Source of the DNA: Berberis thunbergii
Taxonomy: Eukaryota; Streptophyta; Magnoliopsida; Ranunculales; Berberidaceae
Direction of reading: 5' to 3'
Assembly: GCA_003290165.1 (NCBI GenBank)
Contig: QNQO01000523.1
Coordinates: 1-64,000 of the forward strand
Length of the DNA: 64,000 nucleotides
The notes beneath the pieces are model-generated. The model was given only the letters and a program-made list of their open reading frames with translations, made no database searches and was not told where the DNA came from. Shown here in pieces: positions 1 to 13,770 of this stretch (positions are counted from its first letter, which is position 1; every line of letters begins with the position of its first letter). The translations under genes and the position numbers were made by a program.

Positions 1-1257
1 TGGCAAGACACATTCAAGTCAAAAACAACCAAAGAAAGTCGAACAAATCAATGAAGACTGATTCTGCAAACTTGATTATTTGTATTGAATGCTTCTGTAA
101 AAATTACAATGGAAGGATTGAAATGTAAAGGCTGTATTCGAGATTGCCACTCTCCTCAATGAGCAAAGATCAATTGTACTCAGTTATTACAGAAATGAAT
201 GAATGTTATTTCCCAAACTTGCGGTTGCTACCACCAAATGGTACCATCCGTAGTGACTTGTCCCTTGGAAAACAAGGGGTACTCTAAAAAATTTCTTAGG
301 GCATCAGGTAGGGATGTTCAATTTACTACAACTACTCAATATAAAACTGTTCATCTAAAGATAATCAACAAGATTGACTTTTTTTACTATGCAATTATTT
401 TCTCTAGTCAAACAAAAATTGGAAAAAGAGTAAATTATTTTCTTTCCTAATTATAGGATCAACCCACTGGCATTCTCCTAATTGGATTTACTTCCAGATG
501 AATGTAACGAAAACAAGAAGGTGGGTTGCAATATATACAAGCATGTGGTTATGAAAAAATTATTGAGCCTAAATTCCACTCCCGACCACTTAATAAATAC
601 TTAACTAAATTCAATTCATAACCTCGTAATAAACTTTTGTATTGTTGATTTACAATTGTAAACTTCCTAAAATACAAGTACTGGAGATGATTTCAATTCT
701 TGATGATGGAAACTAAGTAATAAATTAGCAAATCATTAATCTTGAAACTTGTTGTGTACAAAAGTTTGGTTGTAATGAGTATAAGGAGGACCACAATAGT
801 ACGATTTATAACTTATTTGATTATAGTTTCAGAGAAGAAGCTAGAAGAAGGACCACCCAAGTGCTTGAATGAGCCATGGAAAATATGTTTGATGAAAATC
901 CCTTTTGTTTGTTTGACACACAAACACCCAAACTACACAAAACATACACTACCACTTCATTCAGTTCATTGAAACAAGACATGCAAGTATCTATCTACAC
1001 ATGTAGCCTATAATCCACCATGAATGTTAACTATAGTGGCTATTCAGTAGTAATCAGAGTGAAAGAGAAAGCAAGGCAACGTGTGCTTGATAGCAAGTTT
1101 TGTGGCTAAACGAGTTATTGTCATGGTTTACGTGGAGATAAAGTCACATGTGGAGACAAAGTCAAGGAATTGGAAGTGCAACCAAATGATCAAAATTTGT
1201 AGATTTCAATGGAACTTGCCCTAATTTAATGGAAGTTACTGTCAACCTAAAACTCAA
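1..1257. other. Unassigned AT-rich sequence
   Basis: No gene, RNA or repeat could be recognised. Open frames are short (up to about 83 codons), have no recognisable motif, and look like chance. It may be interior sequence of the CACTA element whose end is at 4681. Confidence 0.4.
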
Positions 1258-1720
1258 TCATGGATAAGTACTTTGGACAGGGCAGCTCACCCTAAATTCA
1301 TACAGGAAAGCCCCCCACACCATCTTATCAAAGAAGCAGATGGGAAGGAAATGATCAGTTGTTTCTTCATTGAGATTGCAAAGTACACAATGGTTTAGGA
1401 TCTGCATGCCTCTTCTCTATCCACTGTGGGGGGCCCTTCCTTAAAGGGCGGACCAAAGAAAGAAGTTCAGCCTTTGTGCAATGCTTAATCCACATCTTTC
1501 CAATATCGTTTTGTTGAAAATACTGCCAAATAAGGTAACTGCTCTATCATTCAAAATATCAAACATCCCGCTCACACTGAATCCTCCTCTTTTCTCTTCC
1601 CATAGAGTTCATCTTCCTTGGCTGTAATTTCTTTGGTTTGGACAGGTGCTAGGAGTTTAGAGCTTCCCTTTCATTGAAGTTCCTTCTAAAACTAAACTTC
1701 CACCCTGATTGGACCTGATG
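1258..1720 (-). pseudogene. Decayed LINE (non-LTR retrotransposon) fragment, zf-RVT region
   Basis: Translation of the minus strand over 1258-1467 gives a plant LINE C-terminal pattern: an FFLW motif, then CVLC followed by an E-TTDH-F motif, a further Cys and a VWGAF-like segment. This is the arrangement of the zinc-binding domain that follows reverse transcriptase in plant LINEs (zf-RVT). Two in-frame stops lie between FFLW and CVLC. Upstream, in other frames, are a basic segment resembling the 'rfRRnfnewE' stretch before this domain (about 1680-1720) and an 'ED-L-W-kGgFSV' like stretch. Reverse transcriptase catalytic motifs were not recognised. It is a dead fragment with stops and frameshifts, and its boundaries are approximate. 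Confidence 0.6.
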
Positions 1721-3940
1721 AAGGATGACTATTGACACATAACCCACTATGGCATATAGCTTCACACCCCTGTATAAGCACCGCCTGCTGCTCTCCTCCT
1801 CAGCTTGACACCCTCCACAACCGACTTCACTTTATGCCTGACGCCTCCTGTCTCAGTACCACTTATGCTATTCTGAGCCACACTAAACCTCAATGATCTC
1901 TTAACAGAAAATGATAATTAGAACTTCCCACCAAGATCTGTGCAAACATTATACTTCTCTAACAATATCACCCAGATTACTTTATTTCTCCATCTCTTAG
2001 TCCTCACCTTACTCCCTCCCACACCTAAGATTGATCTCCCAGTATAATTCGGTCACCGACCTCGAGGGAGGAAAACAACCATGCTGGGAAAACAACCACA
2101 CTCTTCTTAATCGAAAAAGTGTTTTATATTTTGGATATCCATGTAAGAAAGCGAAGCAAAAGCATGGCTACCACAGGTGAGAGAGTAACATTCGAAGGCC
2201 TTCACAAGCCAAATAGTTCCAATCACTGTCATAAAAGCTCCCTCACCAACCACTGAACTACCTCTTTCCCTTTCGACTAACCCTCAATCTTTTAGGAAAC
2301 TCAAACACTTCGCTATAATATTCAATCAGAATCTCTACTAACTACAACAACTTCATAAGTTACAGCCTAAATACCCTTGTCACACTCGTGCGGTGCTATC
2401 CAAGCCCAATATATCAAGTTTTTAAAGACGATGCATACAATTTTAATTCCACTGAAGTTCTACCCCTCTTGGACTCCCACAACCAAGAAATCACAGATTG
2501 AGTAGTCTTAACTGCCCTTCCTCATCACTTTATCCAAACAAGAGTTTCCTGACGTAATCCTTCCTGCCCATCAGTTGACAGAGATTTTCGTTCATAAAAT
2601 CTTTCCCCATTCCGTGTGTTGGGAAACACTACTCTGAGCATACCCTGTTTGATAAGTGAGCTTAAGTATTGCTGCCATAGTAAGGAGATCTAGCCCACTC
2701 AATCTTGGAGCTAAGCCCAGGCTCATGTTCTCCCGTTTGAAATTAACCTTAGATCATGTTACTCCCTCTTGATTTTACCGATTCTCTAACCTTTTATTTC
2801 ACTTCATCTTCTTCTGTACATCTAATGAGTCCAGAGTTCAAGCCTTTTGCTATCCATAAGGTGCTAGCACCTCTGAACTTCACCATGTCCATTGTAGGAA
2901 TCCAATCTGATGAGTGGGAGCTGATTGAGCGAAATCTGTCCTACCCATCTGGTCCTGAGCACACCGGTCCATCGTGACCACCACCTTCCTTTTTTCTTCA
3001 ACACACATCACAGATTCTTGGAAAGGATGGCTGTAAGAATTTCTACCCCTATTGTTTATTTGGCTTTACATTGTTGAACAAAGTTGAAAATGATATTCTG
3101 GAGTCTTGACTTCTCAACCAAGTCAAGCGAAAAGTATACTAGACTTAAGAACCCAATTGCACTCAAAGAGTCATCAAACTCATTGTCAACAGATTTAATG
3201 TTGCCTTCAAACATACAAATTAACAGCTATAGCGCTATTAAGTTATTACTAGCCAGACTAGGAAATCTGTTTCTTTGAACACCAAACTGATTTGTTCAAG
3301 ACCGACCTGATGGAAAACAAGACAAACTAAATCTGGTGAAGGGTGAGAAAATTGTTGAGAGAGTGATAGCAATTGTTCATTGAGAAAAAAAACGAACAAC
3401 TGATCTGAGAACTAGTTTCAATTTGGTGAGAAGGGCATATATGGTCATGGCAAGATTGAGCATCAGAGAACATCGCCTAGACAGCTAGAAGGATTATCCA
3501 CTTTTTAATCTTAACGTTACAACAAATAAAGATTATTATTTTTAATCTCAATTATACAAGAAATAAAGATCATTAGCTTATTTTATATGCATTTTCCTCA
3601 ATCAATCCAACTGTGAGAGGGGTTTGCTAAGCAAAATATGAGGACAAAAAACACTCAAGTGCCTTTTGGCGAATCTTACGTATTCAACCTTTTGTCGAAT
3701 GTTATTTCATAGCATATTCAATAGCCAAGTTTACAGAAGTTTCATTAAGGTTGTTCAATTTACTCTTTTTCAGGAGAGAAAGATGCATGAAATCGATTTC
3801 AAGGCCATCGAACATTCACTTTCAAGAAGAATTCAACAATCAAACAAAATGCTCATTGTAAAAAAAACAAATCATCGATCCCTAATTTCATCCTAAATAA
3901 AAGAGAACCCTGATGAACCCTAATTTCATCATAAATAAAA
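1721..3940. other. Unassigned sequence inside the putative CACTA
   Basis: No recognisable protein domain, RNA or repeat. Part of it could be further eroded LINE or captured gene sequence on the minus strand, but no splice-bounded homology was recognised. Open frames here (for example 2756-2977) are short and lack motifs. Confidence 0.35.
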
Positions 3941-3984
3941 GAGAGAGAGAGTACCTGTTCGGTTGCAAGCTCTGATCGATTTTG

Positions 3985-4213
3985 AAGTTGAGGGAAGTCA
4001 AGGGAGGAGCAGGGAAGTCGAGGGAGCAGGGAAGGAGGGGAGGAGGGATCGAAGTCGAGGGAGGGAGCAGGGAAGGTGAAGGAGCAGGGGGAAGTCGAGT
4101 CGAGGGAGGGAGCAGGTCGATGGAGGGAAGCAGGACGAGGGAGGGAAGCAGGTCGAGGGAGGGAGCTTCGATTTTGTGAAATTGTCGATGGAAGTCGAGG
4201 AGGGAAGGTCGAG
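3985..4213. repeat. GA-rich imperfect minisatellite
   Basis: A purine-rich tract built from variants of GAAGTCGAGGGAGGGAGCAG repeated in loose tandem. It sits just inside the subterminal repeats of the CACTA end. A GA-rich stretch occupies the same relative place in the complete CACTA (about 27015-27070). The open frames through it on both strands are compositional. Confidence 0.75.
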
Positions 4214-4251
4214 CGCCAAAAATAGCCCGCCCAATTTTTTTTGCTTTTCAT

Positions 4252-4640
4252 GTAGCCACGGTTTTTAGCCGTTGCTCGATCTAGCCACGGTTTAAAACCG
4301 TTGCTAAATTTTTTTTTGCAACGGTTTTTGGCCGTTGCTATATCTAGCCACGGTTTAAAACCGTTGTTAAATTTTTTGGTTGCAATGGTTTTGAGCCATT
4401 GCTAAGCCTAGCCACGGTTTAGAACCGTTGCTAAATATTTTTTTTGCAACGGTTTGAAGCCGTTGCGAATACTGCCCACGGTCCGGAGCCGTTGCTACTA
4501 TTAGCCACGGTTTTTAGCCGTGCCAACTATACCAACGGTTTGAAACCGTGGCCAGTGTGTTTATTACCCACGGTTTTAGGCCGTTGGTACTTATAGCTAC
4601 GGTTTTTTGCCATGGCAAATGCACCAACGGTTTAGAACTG
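4252..4640. repeat. CACTA subterminal repeats (reverse-oriented end)
   Basis: About 20 copies of a near-palindromic motif of roughly 20 bp, typified by AGCCACGGTTTAAAACCGTTGC halves, in both orientations and separated by short A/T spacers. Subterminal repeats of this sort are known transposase-binding sites in CACTA elements such as En/Spm. The same motif family flanks both ends of the element at 26349-37049. Confidence 0.85.
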
Positions 4641-4668
4641 TGGGCAGCTCGGCGTAGCTAAATGGCCC

Positions 4669-4681
4669 TTTTGGTGTAGTG
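4669..4681 (-). repeat. CACTA terminal inverted repeat
   Basis: On the minus strand this reads CACTACACCAAAA, identical to the TIR core at both ends of the complete CACTA element. The satellite starts at 4682 (gtt, a possible 3-bp target site). The partner TIR is not in the window. Confidence 0.85.
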
Positions 4682-7600
4682 GTTATAGTCACGAAACATG
4701 CATGCTAAGACCCTGTTCGTACTATAATCAGATGCTATATACATATTCGGGGAAACTAACCGTACATTCTTGCTCGTACTCATACATTCTCCATAATATG
4801 GTAAAATAGCCATATGAATGCAAGGATTTTGAAAATAGACACGGGACATGCATGCTCAGACCTTGCTTGGACCATAATCAGATGCTCCATGCACATTCGG
4901 GCAAACTACTCGTGCATTCTTGCACATACTCATCCATTCGACGTAATATGGAAAAACAACCCTAAGAATGCAAGGATTCTAAAATTAGACACGTGAATCC
5001 AAATATTGTCACGAAAAAGGAACGCTCAGAGCCTGTTCGGACCATAATCGGATGTTCCAAGCACATTCAGACAAACTACTCGTGCATTCTTGCTCGTACA
5101 CATCCATTCCTCATAATATTGTAAAATAGCTCTAAGAATGCAAGGATTTGGAAAATAGACACGAGAATCCAAAGAAAGTCAAGGGACATGCATGCTATGA
5201 CTTTGTTCGGATCTTAATCGGATGCTCCAAGCACATTCGGGGAAACTACCCGTGCATTATTGCTCTTACTCATCCATTCTACATAATATGTTAAAATAGC
5301 CATAAGAATGCAAGGATTTTGAAAGTAGACACGGGAATCCAGGGATTGTCACGGAAAAGGCATGTTCAGACCTTTCTCGTACATTAATCGGATGCGCCTT
5401 GCACATTTATGCAAACTACCAGTGCATTCTTCCTCGTACTCACCCATTCACCATAATATGGTAAAATAGAGATAAGAATGCTAGGATTTTGAAAATAGAC
5501 ACACGAATACAAAGATAGTCACGGGACATGGATGCTTAGACCTTGTTTGGACAATAATCGGATGCTCCGAGCACATTCGAGGAAACTACTCACGCATTCT
5601 TGCTCGTACTAATCCATTATGCATAATATGGTAAAATAGCCATAAGAATGCAATGATTTTGAAAATAGACACGGGAATCAAAAGATAGTCACGACACATA
5701 CATTCTTAGATCTTGTTCGGACCATAATCGGATGCTCCATGCAAATACGGGCAAACTACCCATGCATTCCTGCTCGTACTCATCCATTCACCATAATATA
5801 GTAAAATTTCCATAATAATGCAAGGATTTTGAAAATAGACAAGGGAATTAAAATATAGTCCTATGAATGCAAGGATTTTGAAAATAGAAAGGGGAATCCA
5901 AAATAGTCACGAGACATGCTTGCTCAGACCTTGCTCGTACCATAATTGGATGCTCCATGCATATCCGGGCAAACTTTCCGAGCATTCTTGCTCATACTCA
6001 TCTATTTGACCAAATATGGTAGAACAGCCATAAGAATGCATCGATTTTGAAAATATACACGGGAATCCAGAGATAGTCACGGGACATGCATGCTCAGATC
6101 TTACTCGGACCATAATTGGATGTGCCTTGTTCATTCGAGCAAACTAACCGTGCATTGTTGCTCGTACTAATAAATTCGCCATAATATGAAAAATGTCCCT
6201 ATGAATGCAAGGATTTTGAAAATAGACACAGGAATCCAAAGACAGTCACGAGACATGCATGCTCAGACCTTGCTCGAACCATAATAGGAGGCTCTTGGCA
6301 CATTCGGAAAAACTACCCGTGCATTCTTGGCCGTAATCATCCATTACCCGTTATATGGAAAAATAACCCTAAGAAAGCAAGGATTTTGAAAATGGACACG
6401 AGAATCCAAAGGTAGTCACAAGACAGGCATGCTCACACCTTGCTCAAACCAAATTCGGATGCTCCATGCACATTCAAGCAAACTACCCGTTCATTCTTGA
6501 TCGTACTCATCTATTCGCCGTAATATGGTAAAATAGTGATAAGAATTAAAGTATTTTGAAAATAGACACTAGAATCCAATTATAGTCACGGGAAATGCAT
6601 GCTAAGACCCTGTTGGGACTATAATTGGTAGCTCTATGCATATTCGGGGATACTACCAGTACATTCTTGCTCGTACTCATCCATTCTCCATAATATGGTA
6701 AAATATCCATATGAATTTAAGGATTTTGAAAATAGACCCGAGCATCCAAATATATTCACGGGACATGCATTATTAGACCTTGCTTGGATCATAATCCGAT
6801 GCTCCATGCACATTCGGGCAAACTGCCTGTGCATTCTTGCACATACTCATTCATTCTACATAATATCGACAAAAAAACCTAAGAATGCTAGGATTTTGAA
6901 AATAGACACCGGAATCGAAAGGTAATAACGGGACATGCATGCTCAGACCTTGCTTGGACCATAATCAGATGCTCCATGCACATTCAGGCTTAGTACCCGT
7001 TCATTCTTGTTCATACTCATGCATTCGATATATTATGGAAAAAAAGCCATAAGAATGGAAGGATTTTGAAAATAAACGCGGGAATCTAAAGATAGTCACA
7101 GGACATGGATGCTTAGACCTTGGTCAGACCATAATCGAAAGCTCCTGGCACATTCGGGCAAACTATACGTGCATTCTTACTCGTACTCATCAATTCGCTA
7201 TAATATGGTAAAATAGCCCCAAGAATGCAAGGATTTTGAAAATAGACACGGGAATCCAAAGATAGTCACGGGAAATGCATGCTCAGACTTTGCTCGGACC
7301 ATAATTTGAAACTCCAAGCACATTCAGGCAAACTGCCCGTGCATTCTTGCTCGTACTCATCCATTCGCCATAATATTGTAAAATAGCTCTAAGAATGCAT
7401 GGATTTTCAAAATACACACTGGAATCCAAAGATAGTCACGAGACATACATGCTTAGACCTTGCTTGAACCATAATCAGATGCTCTATGCACATTCGAGAA
7501 AACTACCCGTGCATTCTTGCTCATACTCATCCATTCGACATAACACGAAAAAAAAACCTAAGAATGCTAGGATTTTAAAAATGGACATAGGGATCCAAAG

Positions 7601-10600
7601 ATAGTCACAGGACATGCATCCTCAGACCTTGCCCTGACTATAATCAAATGCGCCTTGCACATTCGGGCAAACTATCCGTGCATTCTTGCTTGTACTAATC
7701 CATTCACTACCTGTGCATTCTTGCTCATACTCATCCATTCGACATAATATGGAAATACAACCTTAAGAATGGAAGGAATTTGAAAACAGACACGGGGATC
7801 CATATATGGTCACGAGACATGCAAGCTAAGACCTTGCTAGGACCATAATCGAATGCAGCTTGAACATTCGGGCAAACTACCTGTGCATTCTTGCTCGTAC
7901 TCATCCATTCGCCATAATATGGTAAATTAGTGATAAGAATGCTAGTATTTTTAAAATAGACACGGTAATCTAAAGATAGTCATAGGACATGCACGCTTAG
8001 ACCTTGTTCAGACCACAATCGGATGTTCCAGTCACATTCAGGGAAACTACCCGTGCATTCTTGCTTGTACTCATCCATTCTTCATAATATGGTGACATAG
8101 CCATAAAAATGCAAGGATTTTGAAAATAGACAAGGGAATCCAAAGATAGTGACGGGACATGCATTCTCAGACCTTGCATGGACCATAATCAGATGCTCTA
8201 TGCACATTCGAGCAAACTACCATGCATTCTTACTCATACTCATCCATTCGACATAATATGGAAAAACCACCCTAAGAATGTAAGGATTTTGAAAATAAAC
8301 ACTGGAATCAAAATATAGTCACAGGAAATGCATGCTCAGACCTTGCTCGAACCATAATCGGATGCTCCAAGCACATTAACTACCTGTGGATTCTTGCTAG
8401 TACTCATCCATTCTCTATACTATTGTAAAATAGGACTAAGAATACAAGGAATTTGAAAATAGACATGGGAATACAAAGATAGTCACGGGACATGCATGCT
8501 AAGACCTTGTTCGGACCATAATCGGATGTTCCGAGCACATTCGTGGAAACTACCCGTGCATTCTTGCTCGTACTCATCCATTCTCTTTAATATAAAAAAT
8601 AGGCATAAGAATGCAAGGATTTTTAAAATACACACAGGAATTCAAAGATAGTCTCGGAACATGCATGTTCGGACCTTTCTCGACCATAATCGGATGCGCC
8701 TTGCACTTTCGAGAAAACTACCTGTTCATTCTTGCTCATACTCTTCCATTCGCCATAATATGGAAAAATAGCTATATGAATGCAAAGATTTTGAAATTGA
8801 CACGGGAATCCCAAGATTGTCACGGGACATGCACTCTCAGACCTTGCTTGGACCATAAACTAATGCACATGGCACATTCGGGCAAACTACAAGTACATTC
8901 TTGCTCGTACTCACTCATTCACCATAATATGTTTAATTAGCAATATGAATAGCATGATTTTGAAAGTAGATATGGAAATCTAAAGATAGCCATGGGACAT
9001 GCATGCTTAGACCTTGTTTTTTACATAATCGGATACTCCAGGCACATTCGGGGAAACTACTTGTGCATTTTTTTTCGTACTGATCCATTCTCTTTAATAT
9101 CGTAAAATACCCAATGGAATGCAAGGATTTTGAAGATATACACGAGAATTGAAAGATAGTAACGGGACATGCATGCTAAGACCTTGCGTGGACCATAATC
9201 AAATGCTCTATGCACATTCGGGCAAACTACCTTGCATTCTTACTCGTACTCTTCCATTCGACATAAGATGGAAAAACATCCCTAAGAATGCAAGGATTTT
9301 GAAAATAAACACTGGAATCCAAAGATAGTCACGGGACATGCATTTTTAGACCTTACTCAGACCATAATCGGATGCTCCAAGCACATTTAGGCAAACTACA
9401 TGTGGATTCTTGGTCGTACTCATCATTTCGCTATAATATTGTAAAATAGCACTAAGAATGCAAGGATTTTGAAAATAGACACGGGAATACAAAGATAGTC
9501 ACGGGACATGAATGCTAAGACCTTATTCGGACCACAATCGGATGCTCCAGGCACATTCGGGGAAACTACCAGTGCATTCTTGCTCGTACTCATCCATTTT
9601 CCTTAATATAGAAAAATGGCCATAAGAATGCAAGGATTTTGAAAATAGACATGAGAATCAAAAGATAGTCTCGGAACATGCATGTTCAGACCTTTCTCGG
9701 ACAATAACCGGATGCGCGTTGCACTTTCGAGAAAACTTCCTGTGCATTCTTGTGCATTTAAAATAGCCAAAGGAATTCAAAGCTTTTCAAAATATGCACG
9801 GTAAATGAAAGATATTAATGGGACATACATGCTAAGACCTTGCATGGACCATAATCAGATGCTCTATGCACATTTTGGCAAACTACCCAGCATTCTTACT
9901 CATACTCATCCATTCGACATAATATGGAAAAACAACCCTAAGAATGCAAGTATTTTAAAAACAAACACTGGAATCTAAAGATAGTCACGGGAAATGCATG
10001 CTCAGACCATAATCGGATGCTCCAAGCACATTCGGGCAAACTACCCGTGGATTCTTGGTCGTATTCATTCATTCGCTATAATATTGCAAAGTAGATCTTA
10101 AAATGCAATGATTTTGAAAATAGACACGGGAATACAAAGATAGTCACGGGACATGCTGGCTAAGACCTTGTTTGGACCATAATTGGATGTTCCAGGCACA
10201 TTTAGGAAAACTACATGTGCATTCTTGCTCATAGTCATCCATTCTCCATAATATGGAAAAGTAGCCCAATGAATGCAATGATTTTTAAATTGACACAGGA
10301 ATCCAAATATTGTCATGGGACATGCATTCTCAGACCTTGCTTTGACCATAAATGAATACTCCTGGCACATTCGGGGCAAACTACCAGTGCATTCTTCCTC
10401 GTACTCACCCATTCACCATAATATGGTAAAACAACGATAAGAATGCTAGGATTTTTAAAATAGACGCGTGATTCCAAAGATAGTCACGGGACAAGCATGC
10501 TTAGACCTTGTTTGGACCATAATCGGATGCTCTAGGCACATTTGGGGAAACTACTCGTGCATTCTTGCTCGTACTCATCCATTTTGCATAAAGTGGGAAA

Positions 10601-12270
10601 ATAGCCATAAGAATTCAATGATTTTGAAAATAGACACAGGAATCCAAAGATAGTAACGAGACATGCATGCCCAGACCTTCCTTAGAGCATAATCAGATGT
10701 TCCATGCACATTCGGGCAAACTACCAGTGCATTCTTGCTCATAACCATCCAATTGACATTATATGCAAAAATAAACTTAAGAATACAAGAATTTTTAAAA
10801 TAAACATGGGAATCCAAATATAGACATGGGACAAGCTTGCTCAGACCTTGCTAGGACCATAATCGGATGTGGTCATGAAAATAAACTACCCTTGCATTAT
10901 TTCCCTTACCAATCCATTTGCCATAAAATGGATAAATAACCCTATGAATGTAATAATTTTGAAAATATACACAAAAATCAAGAGATAATCATGGGACATG
11001 CATGCTCAGATCTTGCTAGGAACTAAATCGGATGCTCCATGCACATTTGGGCAAACTACAAGTTCATTATTCCTCGTACTCATCCATTCTCCATAATATG
11101 ATAAAATTGAAATAAGATTGCAAAGGTTTTGAAAACAGACACTGGAATCCAAAGATAGTCACGGGACATGCACACTCAGACCTTGCTTGGACCATAATCA
11201 GATGCTCTATGCACATTCGGGTAAACTACCCGTGCATTCTTGCTCATACTCATCCATTCGACATAATATAAAAAAAACAACCCTAATAATGCAAGGATTT
11301 TGAAAATATACACGGTAATCAACAGATAGTCACGAGACATGCATGCTCAGACCTTGCATGGACCATAATCAGATGCTCTATGCACATTCGGGTAAACTAC
11401 CCGTGCATTCTTGCTCATACCCATCCATTCGACATAATATGGAAAAAAAAACAATCCTAAGAATGGAAGGAATTTGAAAATAGACATGGGGACATGCTTG
11501 CTCAGACCTTGCTTGGACCATAATGAGATGCTCCTTGCGAATTCGGGCAAACTACCGGTGCATTCTTGCTCATACTCATCCATTCACCATAATCTGGTAA
11601 AATAGTGATATGAACGCTAGTATTTTGAAAATAGACACAGTAATCTAAAGATATTCACGGGACATGCACTCTTAGACCTTGTTCAGACCATAATCGGATG
11701 TTCCAGGAACATTCGGGGAAACTACCCGTGCATTCTTTCTCGTACTAATCCATTCTCCAAAATATGGTAAAATATCCATAAAAATGCAAGGATTTTGAAA
11801 ATAAACAAGGGAATCTGAAGATAGTCACGGGACATGCATTCTCAAACCTTGCTTGGACCATAATCAAATGCTTTATGCACATTCGGGCAAACTACCCTGC
11901 ATTCTTACTCATACTCATCCATTCAAAATAAAATGGAAAAACAGCCATAAGAATGCAAGTATTTTGAAAATAAACATTGGAATCAAAAGATAGTCACGGG
12001 AAATGCATACTTAGACCTTGCTCGGACCATAATCGAATGCTCCAAGCACATTCATGCAAACTACCCATGGATTCTTGTTCGTACTCATCCATTCGCTATT
12101 ATATTGTATAATAGCACTAAGAATACAAGGATTTTGAAAATAGACATGGGAATACAAAGATAGTCATGGGACATGCATGTTAAGACCTTGTTCGGACCAT
12201 AATCGGATGCTCCGGGCACATTCGAAGAAACTACCCGCGCATTCTTGCTCGTACTCATCCATTCTCCTTA

Positions 12271-13770
12271 ATATGGAAAATAGGCATAAGAATGCTATGA
12301 TTTTGAAAATAGAATTGGGAATTCAAAGATAGTCTCAGAACATGCATGTTCATACCTTTCTCAGACCACAATCGGACGCGCATTGCACTATCCGAAAAAG
12401 TACCTATGCATTCTTGCTCATACTCATCCATTCACCATAATATGGAAAATGGCCCTATGAATGCAAGGATTTTGAAATTGACACGGGAATCCCAAGATTG
12501 TCACGGGGCATGCATTCTTAGACCTTGCTTGGACTATAAACGAATGCTCATGACACATTCGGGCAAACTACCAGTGCATTCTTGCTCGTACTCACCCATT
12601 CACCATAATATTTTAAAATAGCAACAAGAATGGCAGGATTTTGAAAATAGACATGGGAATCCAAAGATAGGCACGGGACATGCATGCTTAGACCTTGTTC
12701 TGACCATAATCGGATGTTCCAGGCACATTCAGGAAAACTACTCGTGCATTTTTCTTGTACTCATCCATTCACTTAAATATGGTAAATTAGCCAAAGCAAT
12801 GCAAGGATTTTGAAAATATACACGTTAATTGAAAGATAGTAACGGGACATGCATGCTCAGACCTTGCTTGGACCATAATCAGATGCTCTATGCACATTCG
12901 GGCAAACTACTCGTGCTTTCATGCTCATGCCCATCCATTTGACATAATATGGAAAAACAACCCTCAGAATGGAAGGAATTTGAAAATAGACACAGGGACA
13001 TGCATGCTCAGACCTTGCTCGGATCATACTCGGACGAGCCTTGCGAATTTGGGCAAACTACCAGTGCATTCTTGCTCATACTCATCCATTCACCATAATC
13101 TGGTAAAATAGTGATATGAACGCTAGTATTTTGAAAGTAGACACAGTAATCTAAAGATAGTCACGGGACATGCACGCTTGGACCTTGTTCAGACCATAAT
13201 CGAATGTTCCAGGCACATTCGGGGAAACTACCCGTGCATTCTTTCTCGTACTAATCCATTTTCCATAATATGGTAAAATTTCCATAAAAATGCAAGGATT
13301 TTTAAAATAAACAAGGGAATCCGAAGATAGTCACGGGACATGCATTCTCAGACCTTGCTTGGACCATAATAAAATGCTTTATGCACATTCGGGCAAACTA
13401 CCCTGCATTCTTACCCATACTCATCCATTCAAAATAAAATGGAAAAACAGCCATAAGAAAGCAAGAATTTTGAAAATAAACATTGGAATCAAAAGATAGT
13501 CATGGGAAATGCATGCTTAGACCTTGCTCGGACCATAATCGAATGCTCCAAGCACATTCATGCAAACTACCTGTGGATTCTTGCTCGTACTCATCCATTC
13601 GCTATTATATTGTATAATAGCACTAAGAATATAAGGATTTTGAAAATAGACACGGGAATACAAAGATAGTCACGGGACATGCATGTTAAGACCTTGTTCG
13701 GACCATAATCGGATGCTCTGGGCACATTCGAAGAAACTACCCGTGCATTCTTGCTCGTACTCATCCATTC
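12271..13770. repeat. 9-monomer higher-order repeat, unit A (about 1.50 kb)
   Basis: Nine successive monomers with distinguishable variants, counted from the CCTTAATATGG marker at about 12271. Diagnostic variants in order include TTTTAAAATAGCAACAAG, AATTAGCCAAAGCAATG, AATAGTGATATGAACGCTAG, AAAATAAAATGG and GCTATTATATTGTATAATAG. The same series restarts at about 13771. Confidence 0.8.

Larger units (their letters stand above)
1..4681 (-). mobile_element. CACTA-type transposon, one end plus apparent interior (runs off the left edge)
   Basis: The right boundary is clear. Positions 4669-4681 read on the minus strand as CACTACACCAAAA, the CACTA terminus, and satellite sequence begins directly after it. 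The terminal 41 bp (4641-4681, minus strand) match the left terminus of the complete CACTA at 26349, so both belong to one family. Inside the end lie palindromic subterminal repeats (about 4252-4640) and a GA-rich tract (about 3985-4213), the same order as in the complete element. No second CACTACACC terminus was found between 1 and 4252, and no satellite lies to the left, so the element probably continues beyond the window. That everything from 1 to 3900 belongs to it is inference. No transposase was recognised. Confidence 0.6.

Noticed and set aside
1..3940. Search for CACTA transposase (TnpA/TnpD-like) sequence in the putative element interior.
   Set aside because: No recognisable transposase domain or long frame was found on either strand.
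3853..4251. A 132-codon Ser/Pro-rich frame on the minus strand.
   Set aside because: It is a translation of the GA-rich minisatellite; the other frames over the same tract are open too.
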